Source: an uncultured Pseudomonadota bacterium (GTDB taxonomy: Bacteria; Pseudomonadota; Alphaproteobacteria; Rs-D84). Taken from it: 64,000 nucleotides of DNA. The notes below the pieces were generated by a model. The model saw only the letters and a list, made by a program, of their open reading frames with translations. It was not told the origin of the DNA and searched no databases. Positions 33,534-47,039 of this stretch are shown in pieces. Every line of letters starts with the position of its first letter. Positions within the stretch are counted from its first letter, which is position 1. A program made the position numbers and the translations under genes. The DNA is taken from contig CADCGT010000005.1 in NCBI GenBank assembly GCA_902801125.1, positions 1 to 64,000 on the forward strand, read 5' to 3'.

Positions 33534-34719
33534 GTTAAGAATTTTTGCATATAAATCTGAATGCGTGGCGCAACGCGGCGGCGGCCTTGTCGAAGTTTTA
33601 TTGGCAATGGTAATTATTGCGATTGCCGCGCCATTTACATATTCTATGATTGCGGAAACAACGCATACCATGCACAATATGGCGATTGCGAATGATATTA
33701 TAAGTTTGCGTGACGGCATATTAAATTTCGTGCGAATAAATCAAGACCTTTGGCCGGCCAGTGCCCAGATACAAATGTCGCGCGAAGAATTGTCAGAATT
33801 TTCCGATTCCATATCAACCGGGTTCATAGATAAATACACCGTGCGTGGCGGCACGATTATAGATGTGTATCTTGGGTTTGATTTTCAAATGCCGGCGCGT
33901 CGTGTTGCGCAAATTGCGAATAATATCGGTGTTGACGCGGCGGTTGTTGGGCCGGACGGCATCGCGTATGGTGATTCTTGGGCGGTGACCGCGCCGGGAT
34001 TCAAGGGTGGAAATTTGGTATATAAAATCACACGAAATTTATCAGATGTTGATACATCGCGATTTTTACATCGCGGGTCTTCGGGCGAAGACGATTTAAA
34101 TGTTATGATGCGTGATTTAAATATGGGTGGTCACGATGTGTACAATATTGGCGGGGTTGTTGGAAAATCTGTGCGCGTGCGGAATTTAGACGCGACATTT
34201 GTGAATGCCGATATTGTGAATGCGCGCAATGTATATTTTTCATCGGGTGCAAATATGAATGCCGATAATGTCAAGATTGGAACAATGCGCGTATCCGGTG
34301 ACATAAACGGGTTCAGGAATATCAACGCGAAAACATTAAATGGGTCTTCGTTTAATGTAAACGGGCATATTATTGCCGACCGCGCAACGATAAATAAATC
34401 GGTAAATATCGGTCGACGGTTTTCATTAAAATCTTCATCGTTAAAAACAATAAGTGGCTTTACCGGTATCACCGCCGGGACGGTTTATACGCCGTATATT
34501 TTGACGCGCGAAATAATCTTTTATGAAAATTTTGGATTGACGGTATCGGGTGAATTATTGGTGTCAACAAATTCACCAATAAAGTTTGGTTCATGGTCTT
34601 TCCCATCGACAAATCCGCCGTCTTTTGCGTCACTAACATTGGCGCGCGGCGGCATTCCGCCCGTTCCAAACAAAGATGAATTTGGTGATTTAATAATGAA
34701 TGGATGGATGGAAAAATGA
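33520..34719 (+). CDS. Long pilin-like protein B with stalk-like C-terminus
   Basis: A 399-residue protein that starts at GTG within the end of the previous gene. The leader ends in Gly-Gly and is followed by GLVEVLLAMVIIAIAAP, with Glu in the methylation position. The boundary motif DLNMGGHDVYN near residue 197 matches its neighbours. The C-terminal half consists of short repeats with N-A-D-V and N-I-N-A patterns, like beta-helical fibre stalks. It carries an unusual 18-residue leader. It ends in an ATGA overlap with the next gene. Confidence 0.78.
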   Translation: MIANRLRIFAYKSECVAQRGGGLVEVLLAMVIIAIAAPFTYSMIAETTHTMHNMAIANDIISLRDGILNFVRINQDLWPASAQIQMSREELSEFSDSISTGFIDKYTVRGGTIIDVYLGFDFQMPARRVAQIANNIGVDAAVVGPDGIAYGDSWAVTAPGFKGGNLVYKITRNLSDVDTSRFLHRGSSGEDDLNVMMRDLNMGGHDVYNIGGVVGKSVRVRNLDATFVNADIVNARNVYFSSGANMNADNVKIGTMRVSGDINGFRNINAKTLNGSSFNVNGHIIADRATINKSVNIGRRFSLKSSSLKTISGFTGITAGTVYTPYILTREIIFYENFGLTVSGELLVSTNSPIKFGSWSFPSTNPPSFASLTLARGGIPPVPNKDEFGDLIMNGWMEK

Positions 34720-36029
34720 AAAATATGTCGCGAATTTTTTCATTGCGTAATCGATGCCGCGGAACGGTTCTAATAGAATTTTTGTTGACCATCGCGTTGG
34801 CGGGGACACTTATGCCGTTTGTATATGGATATCAAAATCGTGCGGTTGTGCGCGCCGAAAATGTTCGTATAACGCGTCACATGCAACAAATACAGTCTGT
34901 GTTGGAAAAATATATTGTTGAACACAAAGATGAAATGTTAAAGACCGTGGGTCGCAATATCATACGGATAAAGATGTCTGATTTAACGGACTATGGTCTG
35001 GACCCGGAATTTGTTCGTGTGAATTCCGATAAATACCAATTGCGAATATTAAAGTCCAATGACTTTGGGGACCAGGCAACACTCCAGGGTGTAATTGTGT
35101 TGGCGGATTCTGAAATCACACCTATGCGCACGCGCGAAATCGTATCAATGGGTGATGACAAGATTGGTTTTGTTGATGGCACACGTGCATACGGCGGTTT
35201 TGGAACATGGCGTATGGATACGGCGGATTTGGGCATAGACGCAACATCCGGCATTGTGCAAACAACATCTATAAATCGTGATAATTCACTTTACCTGTGG
35301 CGTGTGCCATCCGACGGCGCAACCGATGCGACAATGTTGTCGGCATTAAACCTTGGTGGGCGTGATATAGTCAATACTTCGTTTGTAAATGGCGCGGGTT
35401 TATCTTTGAATGAATCGTTGACGGTTGGGACAATCGGCGTCAATGATTTGATATTTAAAAATCGCACAACAATTGACACGGCGTTTACCACCGCAACCGC
35501 GATAGTATCTGGGGCGATGTCAGGCGATTCAAAAAATATATCTGTGTCGGGTTTATTTAACCTTGCGGAATCGGCCAAGGCGTCTTCGTTCACGGCGGAT
35601 AATTTGTGGGTGAATAATTTGACGCTTGCGGGGCTTTCCACACCATCGGGTGCGGCGGCGACATTGCGTTCGAATGGTTCGCTTGATATGACCGAAGGCC
35701 GCATAAGTGCGTTATTTGTATCGGTTGGCTTTACCGGGTCGGTCACATCGCGTTTGAATGTAAAATCCAAGATTGTTGATTCGGTCAACCAAGATTTTTA
35801 TTGGGATGTCGGCGCCAAGGTTGCGAATCTTGTTGATATAAATTCCCCGACATTATCGGATATGGCGGTGCGCACATTGCGTCGTGAATCTGTGTCTGGG
35901 TCAACCGCGACGCGCGTGTTTTCGTCGGTCGCATCGAACAAGAACGCAACGGTTGGCGATTATCTAAATGCGCTGCGTGAAATATCGAACGCCGTGCGTG
36001 CAAAATATCAAATGTTGAATTTGCAATAA
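34716..36029 (+). CDS. Long pilin-like protein C with stalk-like C-terminus
   Basis: A 437-residue protein. Start at 34716 is chosen because the ATG overlaps the previous stop (ATGA) and follows GGATGG; an in-frame ATG 12 bases upstream is the alternative. The prepilin segment is GTVLIEFLLTIALAGTLMPF, with Glu at +5. A pilin-like helix with RITRHMQQIQSVLEKYI follows. The boundary motif ALNLGGRDIVN near residue 209 matches proteins A and B. The rest is Ser/Thr-rich and repetitive. All three are paralogues; no pilus assembly genes are nearby. Confidence 0.78.
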   Translation: MKNMSRIFSLRNRCRGTVLIEFLLTIALAGTLMPFVYGYQNRAVVRAENVRITRHMQQIQSVLEKYIVEHKDEMLKTVGRNIIRIKMSDLTDYGLDPEFVRVNSDKYQLRILKSNDFGDQATLQGVIVLADSEITPMRTREIVSMGDDKIGFVDGTRAYGGFGTWRMDTADLGIDATSGIVQTTSINRDNSLYLWRVPSDGATDATMLSALNLGGRDIVNTSFVNGAGLSLNESLTVGTIGVNDLIFKNRTTIDTAFTTATAIVSGAMSGDSKNISVSGLFNLAESAKASSFTADNLWVNNLTLAGLSTPSGAAATLRSNGSLDMTEGRISALFVSVGFTGSVTSRLNVKSKIVDSVNQDFYWDVGAKVANLVDINSPTLSDMAVRTLRRESVSGSTATRVFSSVASNKNATVGDYLNALREISNAVRAKYQMLNLQ

Positions 36030-36052
36030 ATTGTGGTATAAAGGATATTGAA

Positions 36053-36574
36053 ATGAAAATAAAATGTGAAGTTTGTAAAACAGAATATTCAATTCCTGAT
36101 GGCCCATCGGGGCGCGTAAAATGTGCGGTGTGTGGAAATGTATGGAATGTTTCGCGCACATCGCGTCGTGGGGTACTTATGGTGTTTTTGGCGTCGTTGT
36201 GTGCGTTGTTGGCGGCGACGATTTTTGCGGTGGCGGTTATTGTGTCTTCGCGTCGCGACAACCCAGAATTGCGTCCATTGGTTGCGACGATAACGAATGT
36301 TTCAACGGTGACCGACGATAATGGCGCGCCCCGCATAGTGGTTGATGGCACGGTCACGAATCGGTCTGACGACATATACGCATTCCCAGATTTAAGCATA
36401 GTTTTATACGACGAAAACGGCGCGCCCCTTTCGCGTCAGAAATTTATGCCATCGGCGACATTACTGGACGCGGGTCAATCGGTCAATTTTTCGCACACAC
36501 TGTCGAACGCCCCAATGGGTGTAAAGCGTGTGACGGTTGAATTATTAAATGTGACAATGGGGGATAAAAAATGA
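36053..36574 (+). CDS. MJ0042 zinc-ribbon membrane protein (DUF3426-like)
   Basis: A 173-residue protein. The N-terminal zinc ribbon has two CxxC pairs (CEVC near residue 5 and CAVC near 25) with the YSIPDG pattern of MJ0042 domains. One membrane helix (about 40-63) follows. The external domain holds DGTVTNRSDD and LYDENGAPL, typical of DUF3426. Such proteins are common in alphaproteobacteria next to division or secretion genes; the function is unknown. It is in the pilin run, with a good AAAGGA site. Confidence 0.85.
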   Translation: MKIKCEVCKTEYSIPDGPSGRVKCAVCGNVWNVSRTSRRGVLMVFLASLCALLAATIFAVAVIVSSRRDNPELRPLVATITNVSTVTDDNGAPRIVVDGTVTNRSDDIYAFPDLSIVLYDENGAPLSRQKFMPSATLLDAGQSVNFSHTLSNAPMGVKRVTVELLNVTMGDKK

Positions 36575-37029
36575 GAAGAATGATTTTTGGAATCTTGATT
36601 GCATTGACGCCATTTTTTGCGATTGCGGATAATCCGCCACCCGGCCCGCGGGTAAGTATTTTTTCGACTACGACCGATTGGGCGGCTTTGACCGGTTTGC
36701 CGTTGCGCCAATTTAGTGGAAATTTCAAATGGTCAAATTCTGATGTTGGCCGTGGATTGGTTCTGTATTACCTTGATGCGTTTCCGTGCTATGGCGAAGC
36801 GGATAGTGTTCGCGTATGGCTTGGTCAAAACCGTCAATCTACGGGGCGGCTGCGTCTTGTGTGTGTGCATGCACCAAAAACGGTAAGTTTCGCATGGCGC
36901 AACGCAACCCGTGACGCAGACCAGGCGCAAAGCACCGGTATTTTAACATGTCCGGTTGACGGCGATTACGATTTCACAATCGATATTTCCAAATGCACCT
37001 ATGGCCCAGAATGGGGGGAGTATAAATAA
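36571..37029 (+). CDS. Small secreted protein, unrecognised
   Basis: A 152-residue protein with a signal peptide (cut near residue 19). The mature part is beta-rich with four cysteines (FPCYGE, LVCVHA, LTCPVD, KCTYG) that could form two disulfides. The start overlaps the previous stop (ATGA), so translation is coupled. Not recognised; a periplasmic or surface role linked to the pilin group is inferred from position. Confidence 0.65.
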   Translation: MRRMIFGILIALTPFFAIADNPPPGPRVSIFSTTTDWAALTGLPLRQFSGNFKWSNSDVGRGLVLYYLDAFPCYGEADSVRVWLGQNRQSTGRLRLVCVHAPKTVSFAWRNATRDADQAQSTGILTCPVDGDYDFTIDISKCTYGPEWGEYK

Positions 37030-37035
37030 AGCCAT

Positions 37036-37992
37036 ATGACCGACACGCGTGAATTTTCTGTATCATCTGAATTTTCCGGCATACGCCTTGATAAATTTTT
37101 GGTTGCGCAAATGCCGGATTTTTCGCGCAGTGAAATTCAGTCTTTTACCGTGACACGCGCCGGCGCGCCCGCAAAGTTTTCCGATAAAGTCAAACCGGAC
37201 GACAAAATTGTGGTTCAAATTCCATCGCCCACGACCAATGTTGCAACCGAAAACATATCGGATGAATTGGATTTAGAAATCTTGTATCAAGACGACGACA
37301 TAATCGTCATAAACAAACCGCGTGGCGTTGTTATGTATCCGTCGGCGGGGAACAAGACGGGAACATTGGTTCAAAATCTGTTGTCGATAACAAATCTTTC
37401 GTCACTTGGTGGTGCGACGCGTCCGGGGGTTGTTCACCGTCTTGATAAAGACACCAGTGGTGTTATGGTTTTTGCGAAATCGGACGCGGCGTATCGTGGG
37501 CTGGTTAAAATTTTTTCTGAACACGACCTTACGCGGAAATATGTTGCGTTTGTGTGGGGGGTGCCGAATTGGACGGGGGCGGATATTACGGGCAACATCG
37601 CGCGTTCTTCACGCAACCGGCAAAAGATGACAATGGTAAAATCCGGTGGCAAACCCGCGCATACGGCTGTTGAGGTTCTAAATGCGTGGCCGCGTGCGGG
37701 CGTATCAGAATTTCGTTGCACATTGTTCACCGGCCGCACGCACCAAATTCGCGTCCACCTTTCTGCGCACGGTTTTCCGGTTTTATGTGACCCAATTTAC
37801 GGTCGCGGCGCATCGCGTTTGGGTTCGGTTCGCGATGGGGATTTACTGGAATTTATAAAAACGCACAGTGGGCAAATGTTGCACGCACAAATTTTGGAAT
37901 TTAATCATCCGATAACGGGCGCAAGAATGCGTTTCAAAACAGAATTACCCGACGATATGATGGAATTAAAGGCCATATTGGACGAGTGTTAA
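37036..37992 (+). CDS. rluD: RluA/RluD-family pseudouridine synthase
   Basis: The 318-residue enzyme has an N-terminal S4 domain (GIRLDKFLVAQMPDFSRSEIQ) and the catalytic HRLDKDTSGVMV motif near residue 137. It also has LFTGRTHQIRVHL and PVLCDPIYG. RluD modifies helix 69 of 23S rRNA; the S4 domain favours RluD over RluA. It is six bases after the preceding secreted-protein gene. Confidence 0.9.
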   Translation: MTDTREFSVSSEFSGIRLDKFLVAQMPDFSRSEIQSFTVTRAGAPAKFSDKVKPDDKIVVQIPSPTTNVATENISDELDLEILYQDDDIIVINKPRGVVMYPSAGNKTGTLVQNLLSITNLSSLGGATRPGVVHRLDKDTSGVMVFAKSDAAYRGLVKIFSEHDLTRKYVAFVWGVPNWTGADITGNIARSSRNRQKMTMVKSGGKPAHTAVEVLNAWPRAGVSEFRCTLFTGRTHQIRVHLSAHGFPVLCDPIYGRGASRLGSVRDGDLLEFIKTHSGQMLHAQILEFNHPITGARMRFKTELPDDMMELKAILDEC

Positions 37993-37994
37993 CA

Positions 37995-38107
37995 TAGTGG
38001 TTAGTGCAAGTGACTAGTGGTTAGTATTGGGGGTATCTGGAATCGTTTTATGGGTACGGGATTGTTCCAGAATATACTAACCACCAACACCAACCACTAA
38101 CCACTAA
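37995..38107. repeat. Heptamer repeat with CTGGAA palindrome
   Basis: TAGTGGTTAG units on the left and their reverse complements on the right enclose nested palindromes: GGTTAGTAT with ATACTAACC and, inside, CTGGAA with TTCCAG. The same architecture with different spacing occurs at 63165-63262. No coding sequence overlaps it. Confidence 0.75.
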
Positions 38108-38137
38108 TTTTCCCTTTTCTTTTTCCCATTGATATGA

Positions 38138-38143
38138 TATAAT
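38138..38143 (+). promoter_or_regulatory. Extended -10 box of the cysteine-module gene
   Basis: TGATATAAT, 26 bases before the ATG, with an AAAAGGGG binding site in between. It is the same extended -10 string as at 24149 and 19416. Confidence 0.55.
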
Positions 38144-38169
38144 AAATCGATACCAAAAGGGGAACGAGA

Positions 38170-41100
38170 ATGAATATTCTTACAAAAAATATAGGATTTT
38201 TGTTGGTTTTGTGCGCGGTTCAGCCGTCTTTTGCGGCGATGGTGAATCGTTCTGCGTCGGGGGCGACGGGCCGTGATGCCCGTGTGTCGTTGGCGGTAAA
38301 TCCGACGACGGCGGCGATGCGTCGTTTACCAACATTACTAACGGGGACGACGACCACGGCAACGGTGGCAACAACGACCGCGGCAACAACATCGTCTTTG
38401 ATGGATGTGACGGAATGTGTTGACGCATATACCGAATGTATCAAGGACCCCGAGGTTTGCGGTTTTGATTTCGAAGAATGCACAACAAACGAATTGTTCT
38501 ATGCGAAAAAGCCCCAGTGTAACAGTGTCCTGTTGCAATGTTCGTCCGCTGGTATCAACGCACTGTTTGGCACAACCAGTACGACAAACCTTGCGGCAAA
38601 AAATTCAAATGACGAATATGTGTACCCGACGGCGGGCAGTATACTTGGCCAATTTGTAGAGGCGGGCGCCATCAACAATCGCCTTGATAAATCGTCATGT
38701 GTTAAACGTTATACTTCGTGTTTGAAAAAAGAAAATGTTTGTGGCGAAGATTTTGAACTTTGCACATCCGACCGTGAATTTAAAAAGCAAAAGATTTATT
38801 GCGAATCGACGCTTGCGCGTTGCACCGACGAAGGCAAAACCGAATTGTTTGGTTCAACCAATGTTGATTCCAACCCGACAACGGCAAGCCGCCTTGGCGA
38901 AATGATAACCGAAGGTGCACAATTGGCGGCGAAAAATGCGGTGTCTACGTGCTACAAGGTTGCGAATCAGTGTTTCTTGAATGCGTGCGGTGAAAATCCT
39001 TATCGTTGTATTATCAACAGTTCTATGGATTTAGTTAACGCAACCGATAAATTGAATCAAAAAAACAATAGTACCGCGGCGGAACAAGATAATGATGTTA
39101 TGAATGCTTCGTTGGTATCGCGGTATTTGCGTGGCGCATGTTCTGATACAATCGGTGGAAATAAATATTGCCACATGGCCGCGTATATCCATATCGATGG
39201 ATATGCAAACAAGGTTCCCACATCAAAAGACTTAATTGATGATGATTTGCGTGAAGAAGTTTATAACGATATTTATTCGTCCGTGATGAATACGCCATTG
39301 CGTGATCAAATTCAAAAAATTGCAAATAATATCGAGGCGCGCGCAAAAGAGAAATGTTCGGATGCTATTACAGCGTGCGCAATGCGTTCATGCGGTTCTG
39401 GGTTGGGATCTGCGTGTTATTCCCGTGTGTTTGGAAATAAAACAAAATGTTTTGATAACAGTGGTATAAAAACCGTTCAGTTAAATTTAAACGGTTTGCC
39501 AACAATAGATTTGTCTGGTACATCTTGTTCTATCAACGGTGAATCGACATATCCAGAAATCAAAATTGGTTGTGAATCCATTGTGAACACAGACCAGAAT
39601 TGTTTGTACGCGGTTGCGGCACTTGGAAATAACAGGTATAATTATACATACAATAATTCGGGGGCGTTTAATGTCTTGTTCCCGAGATTAGAAGATGGCA
39701 CCTCGGACCCAATTGGTGTTGTTACGCGTTTGAACAAATCTTTGGCGGAAAACTATAACGATGCCGCGATTGAAAAAATGGCGAAACAGTGCAAGAACAC
39801 GGCGGTCAGTTGCATCCGCTCGCTGTGCGGTGCAGACTTTAAGAATTGCTATCGCAACCGTACCGATGTTATGACCGATACATACGCAACCAAAGAAGGA
39901 AAATTCAATCAAAGCATGAACAAGGTTGGTGGTGTGCTTGACTTTACAATCGTTCGCGGTTTGTGCCTGGAAACGGTTAAAAACGCGGACGTGTGTGACG
40001 AACATCTTAAAATCCAATCCATCAAAAATTATGACAGCGAAAATGGTGCTGCGGGTTGGGGTAAAAATGGCACTGTCCGTGATGCGTGGGTTGGTGCGGT
40101 AAGTTCGGGTTATTCCGCAAAGTTGGTTGATGTCCAGGGCGAAGTTGTTGAAACGGGGCTTTGCCTTATTGACAAGTCAAAAACAACAAATGAAAAATGC
40201 AAAAATAAAACCGAGGCTATGCAGTGTGACTATGTCGACGAAGACGGGTGCCTGTACAGTGTCGACCAATTGGTTCCACGTAAAGATTATCAATTGAGCA
40301 TGGCGGCGGATACATTGTTCCAAGAAGTCATGGGCGATTTGGAAAAAGAAGCCCAGGCCAAGTATAACGCCAAATTGACGGCGGAACAACACATGTGCCG
40401 TGATGCAAACAGTGGTGGCATCATGGGCCGTAACGACCAAAGTGCTACATACATGTGGGCAAAGTTGAAAAATCGTCGGGTTCCAAAGAATTATTCAACC
40501 AGTGGATTAAAGGTTGGTGACTTTACGGAAAGTAATGATTTGTACGGTTCGTTCTGTCGCGCCCGTGTGACGATTCAATCGGATGACCCGGATGTTCAGG
40601 CCGTGTTGCAAAAAGGTAAAAATTGGTCCACGGCATACTTTGCGGTCGGCGATGTGTTCACCTGTGGTTCGTGGATTCCACAATCTGAATTGGAAAAGGT
40701 TGCAACCATTGCCGCATGTAAAAAGGCCAAGGTTGATGGTACAATTGATGCTAAAACCGATTGTGGTAATGCAAGTCAGAACGACAAATTAAAATTGAGC
40801 GTTGGCCAGCAATGGGCGCAATGGGGTGCCGGAATTGGTGGTGCCGGTCTGATGGGTGTTGGTATGGATTTGTTGCAAACCAAAACTGGGTTGGGGGGCT
40901 TGTTGACAACACGCGATAAAAGAACATCCACCCAAAAGCAACTGATGCAGAGTTATAATGATGCCGAACGCCTTTTTGAATCAACTTGCGAAAGTGATGA
41001 AAAACATCAATGCAAGGATGGAAGCGGTAATGATACTACTTGTTTTAAGGCAACCTCTAATTGGGTGGATAATAAGTATATGATAGAAACTTATACCCCT

Positions 41101-41433
41101 AAAGTTGGTGGTGGTGCCAGCTGTAAAAGCTTGCACGATTATATGTCGAAAGTGGCAAGTATGGCGGGATATGATACAGAAACCGGAACCGTGGAACAGC
41201 AAGGGTGGTGGGATGAATATGGTAAACGTGCCACTGCGGATGCTGTCGCTGGGTTGGGTGGTGGTTTGGTTGCAGGTATTGGTGTACATAATGCATTAAA
41301 GGCCGCAAATCTCCAAAAATTCACCGAGGCCCAGCAAGAGTTTATGAACAATGTTGGTAATCATATCTATTGCTTTATCGGTGCGGACGAAGCCGGTACC
41401 TATGGCGACCTTATCGAAATAAGCATAGATTAG
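38170..41433 (+). CDS. Large secreted protein with five four-cysteine modules
   Basis: A 1087-residue protein with a signal peptide (cut after FAA near residue 23) and a Thr/Ala-rich stretch to residue 75. Five copies of a module with the spacing C-x6-C-x(4-6)-C-G-x(5-6)-C begin near residues 82, 176, 261, 395 and 540. Examples are CVDAYTEC and CVKRYTSC for the first pair. The first two copies extend to a shared ELFYAKKPQC/REFKKQKIYC tail ending in LFG. The C-terminus has two glycine-rich hydrophobic segments (GAGIGGAGLMGVGMDLL and AVAGLGGGLVAGIGV) like those of the 24383 protein. Unrecognised; probably exported and disulfide-bonded, perhaps membrane-inserted. Confidence 0.75.
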   Translation: MNILTKNIGFLLVLCAVQPSFAAMVNRSASGATGRDARVSLAVNPTTAAMRRLPTLLTGTTTTATVATTTAATTSSLMDVTECVDAYTECIKDPEVCGFDFEECTTNELFYAKKPQCNSVLLQCSSAGINALFGTTSTTNLAAKNSNDEYVYPTAGSILGQFVEAGAINNRLDKSSCVKRYTSCLKKENVCGEDFELCTSDREFKKQKIYCESTLARCTDEGKTELFGSTNVDSNPTTASRLGEMITEGAQLAAKNAVSTCYKVANQCFLNACGENPYRCIINSSMDLVNATDKLNQKNNSTAAEQDNDVMNASLVSRYLRGACSDTIGGNKYCHMAAYIHIDGYANKVPTSKDLIDDDLREEVYNDIYSSVMNTPLRDQIQKIANNIEARAKEKCSDAITACAMRSCGSGLGSACYSRVFGNKTKCFDNSGIKTVQLNLNGLPTIDLSGTSCSINGESTYPEIKIGCESIVNTDQNCLYAVAALGNNRYNYTYNNSGAFNVLFPRLEDGTSDPIGVVTRLNKSLAENYNDAAIEKMAKQCKNTAVSCIRSLCGADFKNCYRNRTDVMTDTYATKEGKFNQSMNKVGGVLDFTIVRGLCLETVKNADVCDEHLKIQSIKNYDSENGAAGWGKNGTVRDAWVGAVSSGYSAKLVDVQGEVVETGLCLIDKSKTTNEKCKNKTEAMQCDYVDEDGCLYSVDQLVPRKDYQLSMAADTLFQEVMGDLEKEAQAKYNAKLTAEQHMCRDANSGGIMGRNDQSATYMWAKLKNRRVPKNYSTSGLKVGDFTESNDLYGSFCRARVTIQSDDPDVQAVLQKGKNWSTAYFAVGDVFTCGSWIPQSELEKVATIAACKKAKVDGTIDAKTDCGNASQNDKLKLSVGQQWAQWGAGIGGAGLMGVGMDLLQTKTGLGGLLTTRDKRTSTQKQLMQSYNDAERLFESTCESDEKHQCKDGSGNDTTCFKATSNWVDNKYMIETYTPKVGGGASCKSLHDYMSKVASMAGYDTETGTVEQQGWWDEYGKRATADAVAGLGGGLVAGIGVHNALKAANLQKFTEAQQEFMNNVGNHIYCFIGADEAGTYGDLIEISID

Positions 41434-41448
41434 TGGCCAGTGGATAGT

Positions 41449-41500
41449 CCGTCACGACCGCGGCGCGGCGTGCCGCGACGGGTGTAAGTGGTTAGTGTGC
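41449..41500. repeat. Heptamer repeat with GC-rich palindrome, inverted copy
   Basis: This is the reverse complement of 306-354, identical over about 49 bases, in the 3' flank of the cysteine-module gene. Confidence 0.8.
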
Positions 41501-41525
41501 GGGGCGTTCGCCCCGCATTGTTTTG
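41498..41525 (+). terminator. Terminator after the cysteine-module gene
   Basis: TGCGGGGCG-TT-CGCCCCGCA followed by a T-rich stretch. Confidence 0.75.
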
Positions 41526-41831
41526 TTCCCCGGATAGTTCGTTATTGTCTACGAATTACTTGACAAGCACAGCAATGACAATTTTTTATGTGAAAAATTG
41601 GTTTTTGTAATCCTGAACTTGTTTCTGGAATATTCCACTAACCACTACCCACTATCGATTCGGCAATTCGAATCGGCGGACGAATCGGTTTTGGGGCGCG
41701 CGGCGAATTTTTTTACGCAAAAAAATAAAAAAACCAAAAAAAATTAAAAATAAAAAATGCCGGATTTCTGGGGTTTTTTGAAAATTTTCCCCGCCCGGTA
41801 AAAAATAAACAAAATATTTTTGAAAAAATTC
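41526..41831. other. Intergenic region before the rRNA promoter
   Basis: No gene is seen. The stretch contains a short CTAACCA-type array (41636-41657) beside a CTGGAATATTCC palindrome-like segment. Very AT-rich sequence follows up to the rRNA promoter, as is common upstream of rRNA operons. Confidence 0.6.
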
Positions 41832-41862
41832 TTGACTTTTTTGGAATATGGGGTCATAGTAT
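41832..41862 (+). promoter_or_regulatory. rRNA operon promoter
   Basis: TTGACT followed by CATAGTAT gives a spacer of 17-19 bases. It is preceded by an AT-rich stretch resembling an UP element. The predicted leader to 16S is about 320 bases and contains a GGATATGCA/TGCATATCC stem (41999-42060). Confidence 0.65.
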
Positions 41863-42189
41863 ACGGGCTTTCTAAGTTAGGGCGCAAAAGAAAAAGCGAA
41901 TCTAACCTCTGGATTGCGGAAATAATCCGCAACATTGTGAATAAAAGCAGCTCATCAAAAATGATATGATTGAAAAATCATTGTCATTGTTCAAGAAGGG
42001 ATATGCAGACAGTTGAATTTGGAATTATCCAAACTTTGACTAAGTCAAATGTGCATATCCTAGACAGGTAGTAGGTTTACAAAGTAGACCTCGTTAAAAA
42101 CTTGTCTTGCGAATATATATATGTAAAGACGAACTGATTATTAGTCAGCTTTGTTTAATATGCACAGGACTTAAACCACAGGTTTTTTA

Positions 42190-43693
<1,504 letters not shown>

Positions 43694-43818
43694 ATAGAGA
43701 ATACCGTTTACACGAAAACGGTCAAATCCAAGTGCGACTGTCTGAATATCTCTTTTTGAACGAAGATTCTGGTATCAGCGGAATTACTGCCTGTTTCAGA
43801 AACTTCAATTGTTAAAAT

Positions 43819-43895
43819 GGGTCAGTAGTTCAGTTGGTTAGAATGTCGCTCTGATACAGCGAAGGTCGAAGATTCGAGTTCTTCCTGACCCACCA
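43819..43895 (+). tRNA. tRNA-Ile (anticodon GAT)
   Basis: A 77-base cloverleaf with encoded CCA in the 16S-23S spacer. The acceptor stem is GGGTCAG with CTGACCC. The anticodon loop is CTGATAC, giving GAT. The T arm is GAAGA-TTCGAGT-TCTTC. Confidence 0.95.
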
Positions 43896-44192
43896 TGAAT
43901 TTTTGATGGGGTTGGAATCAAAAACGCACATGCGTTTGTGATTCCAGATGTTCCAATGGATTATCCTAGGAATCTGCTTTTATAAGGCAAACATTGTGAA
44001 TCGGTTTTTATGTCACCGTCATAGCGGTGATGTTGCGAGAAATCGCGGCATTGCAAAGCAATGACGGATGAACATCGTAATCTCAAAAATCTTTCTAACA
44101 GAGTAATCACGAAAGTGATAATTCAATTTAGAAAAGCAAGAATCAACTAATGCTTAAAAACTCATTAAGTTATTTTTAAATGCATGAAGACT
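43896..44192. other. 16S-23S spacer after tRNA-Ile
   Basis: About 300 bases with no further tRNA; a tRNA-Ala (TGC), usual at this place, was looked for and not found. Short hairpins are visible, such as TCACCG-N7-CGGTGA near 44010-44032. No coding sequence is supported. Confidence 0.7.
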
Positions 44193-44206
44193 TTCTCTTC
44201 AAGCAT

Positions 44207-44207
<1 letters not shown>
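44193..44207 (+). other. 23S processing stem, left arm
   Basis: TTCTCTTCAAGCATA is perfectly complementary to 46985-46999 beyond the 3' end of 23S. The long-range 15-base helix is the expected RNase III-type processing stalk. Confidence 0.85.
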
Positions 44208-46961
<2,754 letters not shown>

Positions 46962-47039
46962 ATCGTTTGGCTTTTGCCGGACGATATGCTTGAAGAGAAC
47001 GTTGAAGTTGATTCATTGACACGATGTTCGCTGGATTTA

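Noticed and set aside
37995-38107. CRISPR array
   Set aside because: The repeats are seven-base units with irregular order, no 20-40 base unique spacers, and no cas genes nearby.
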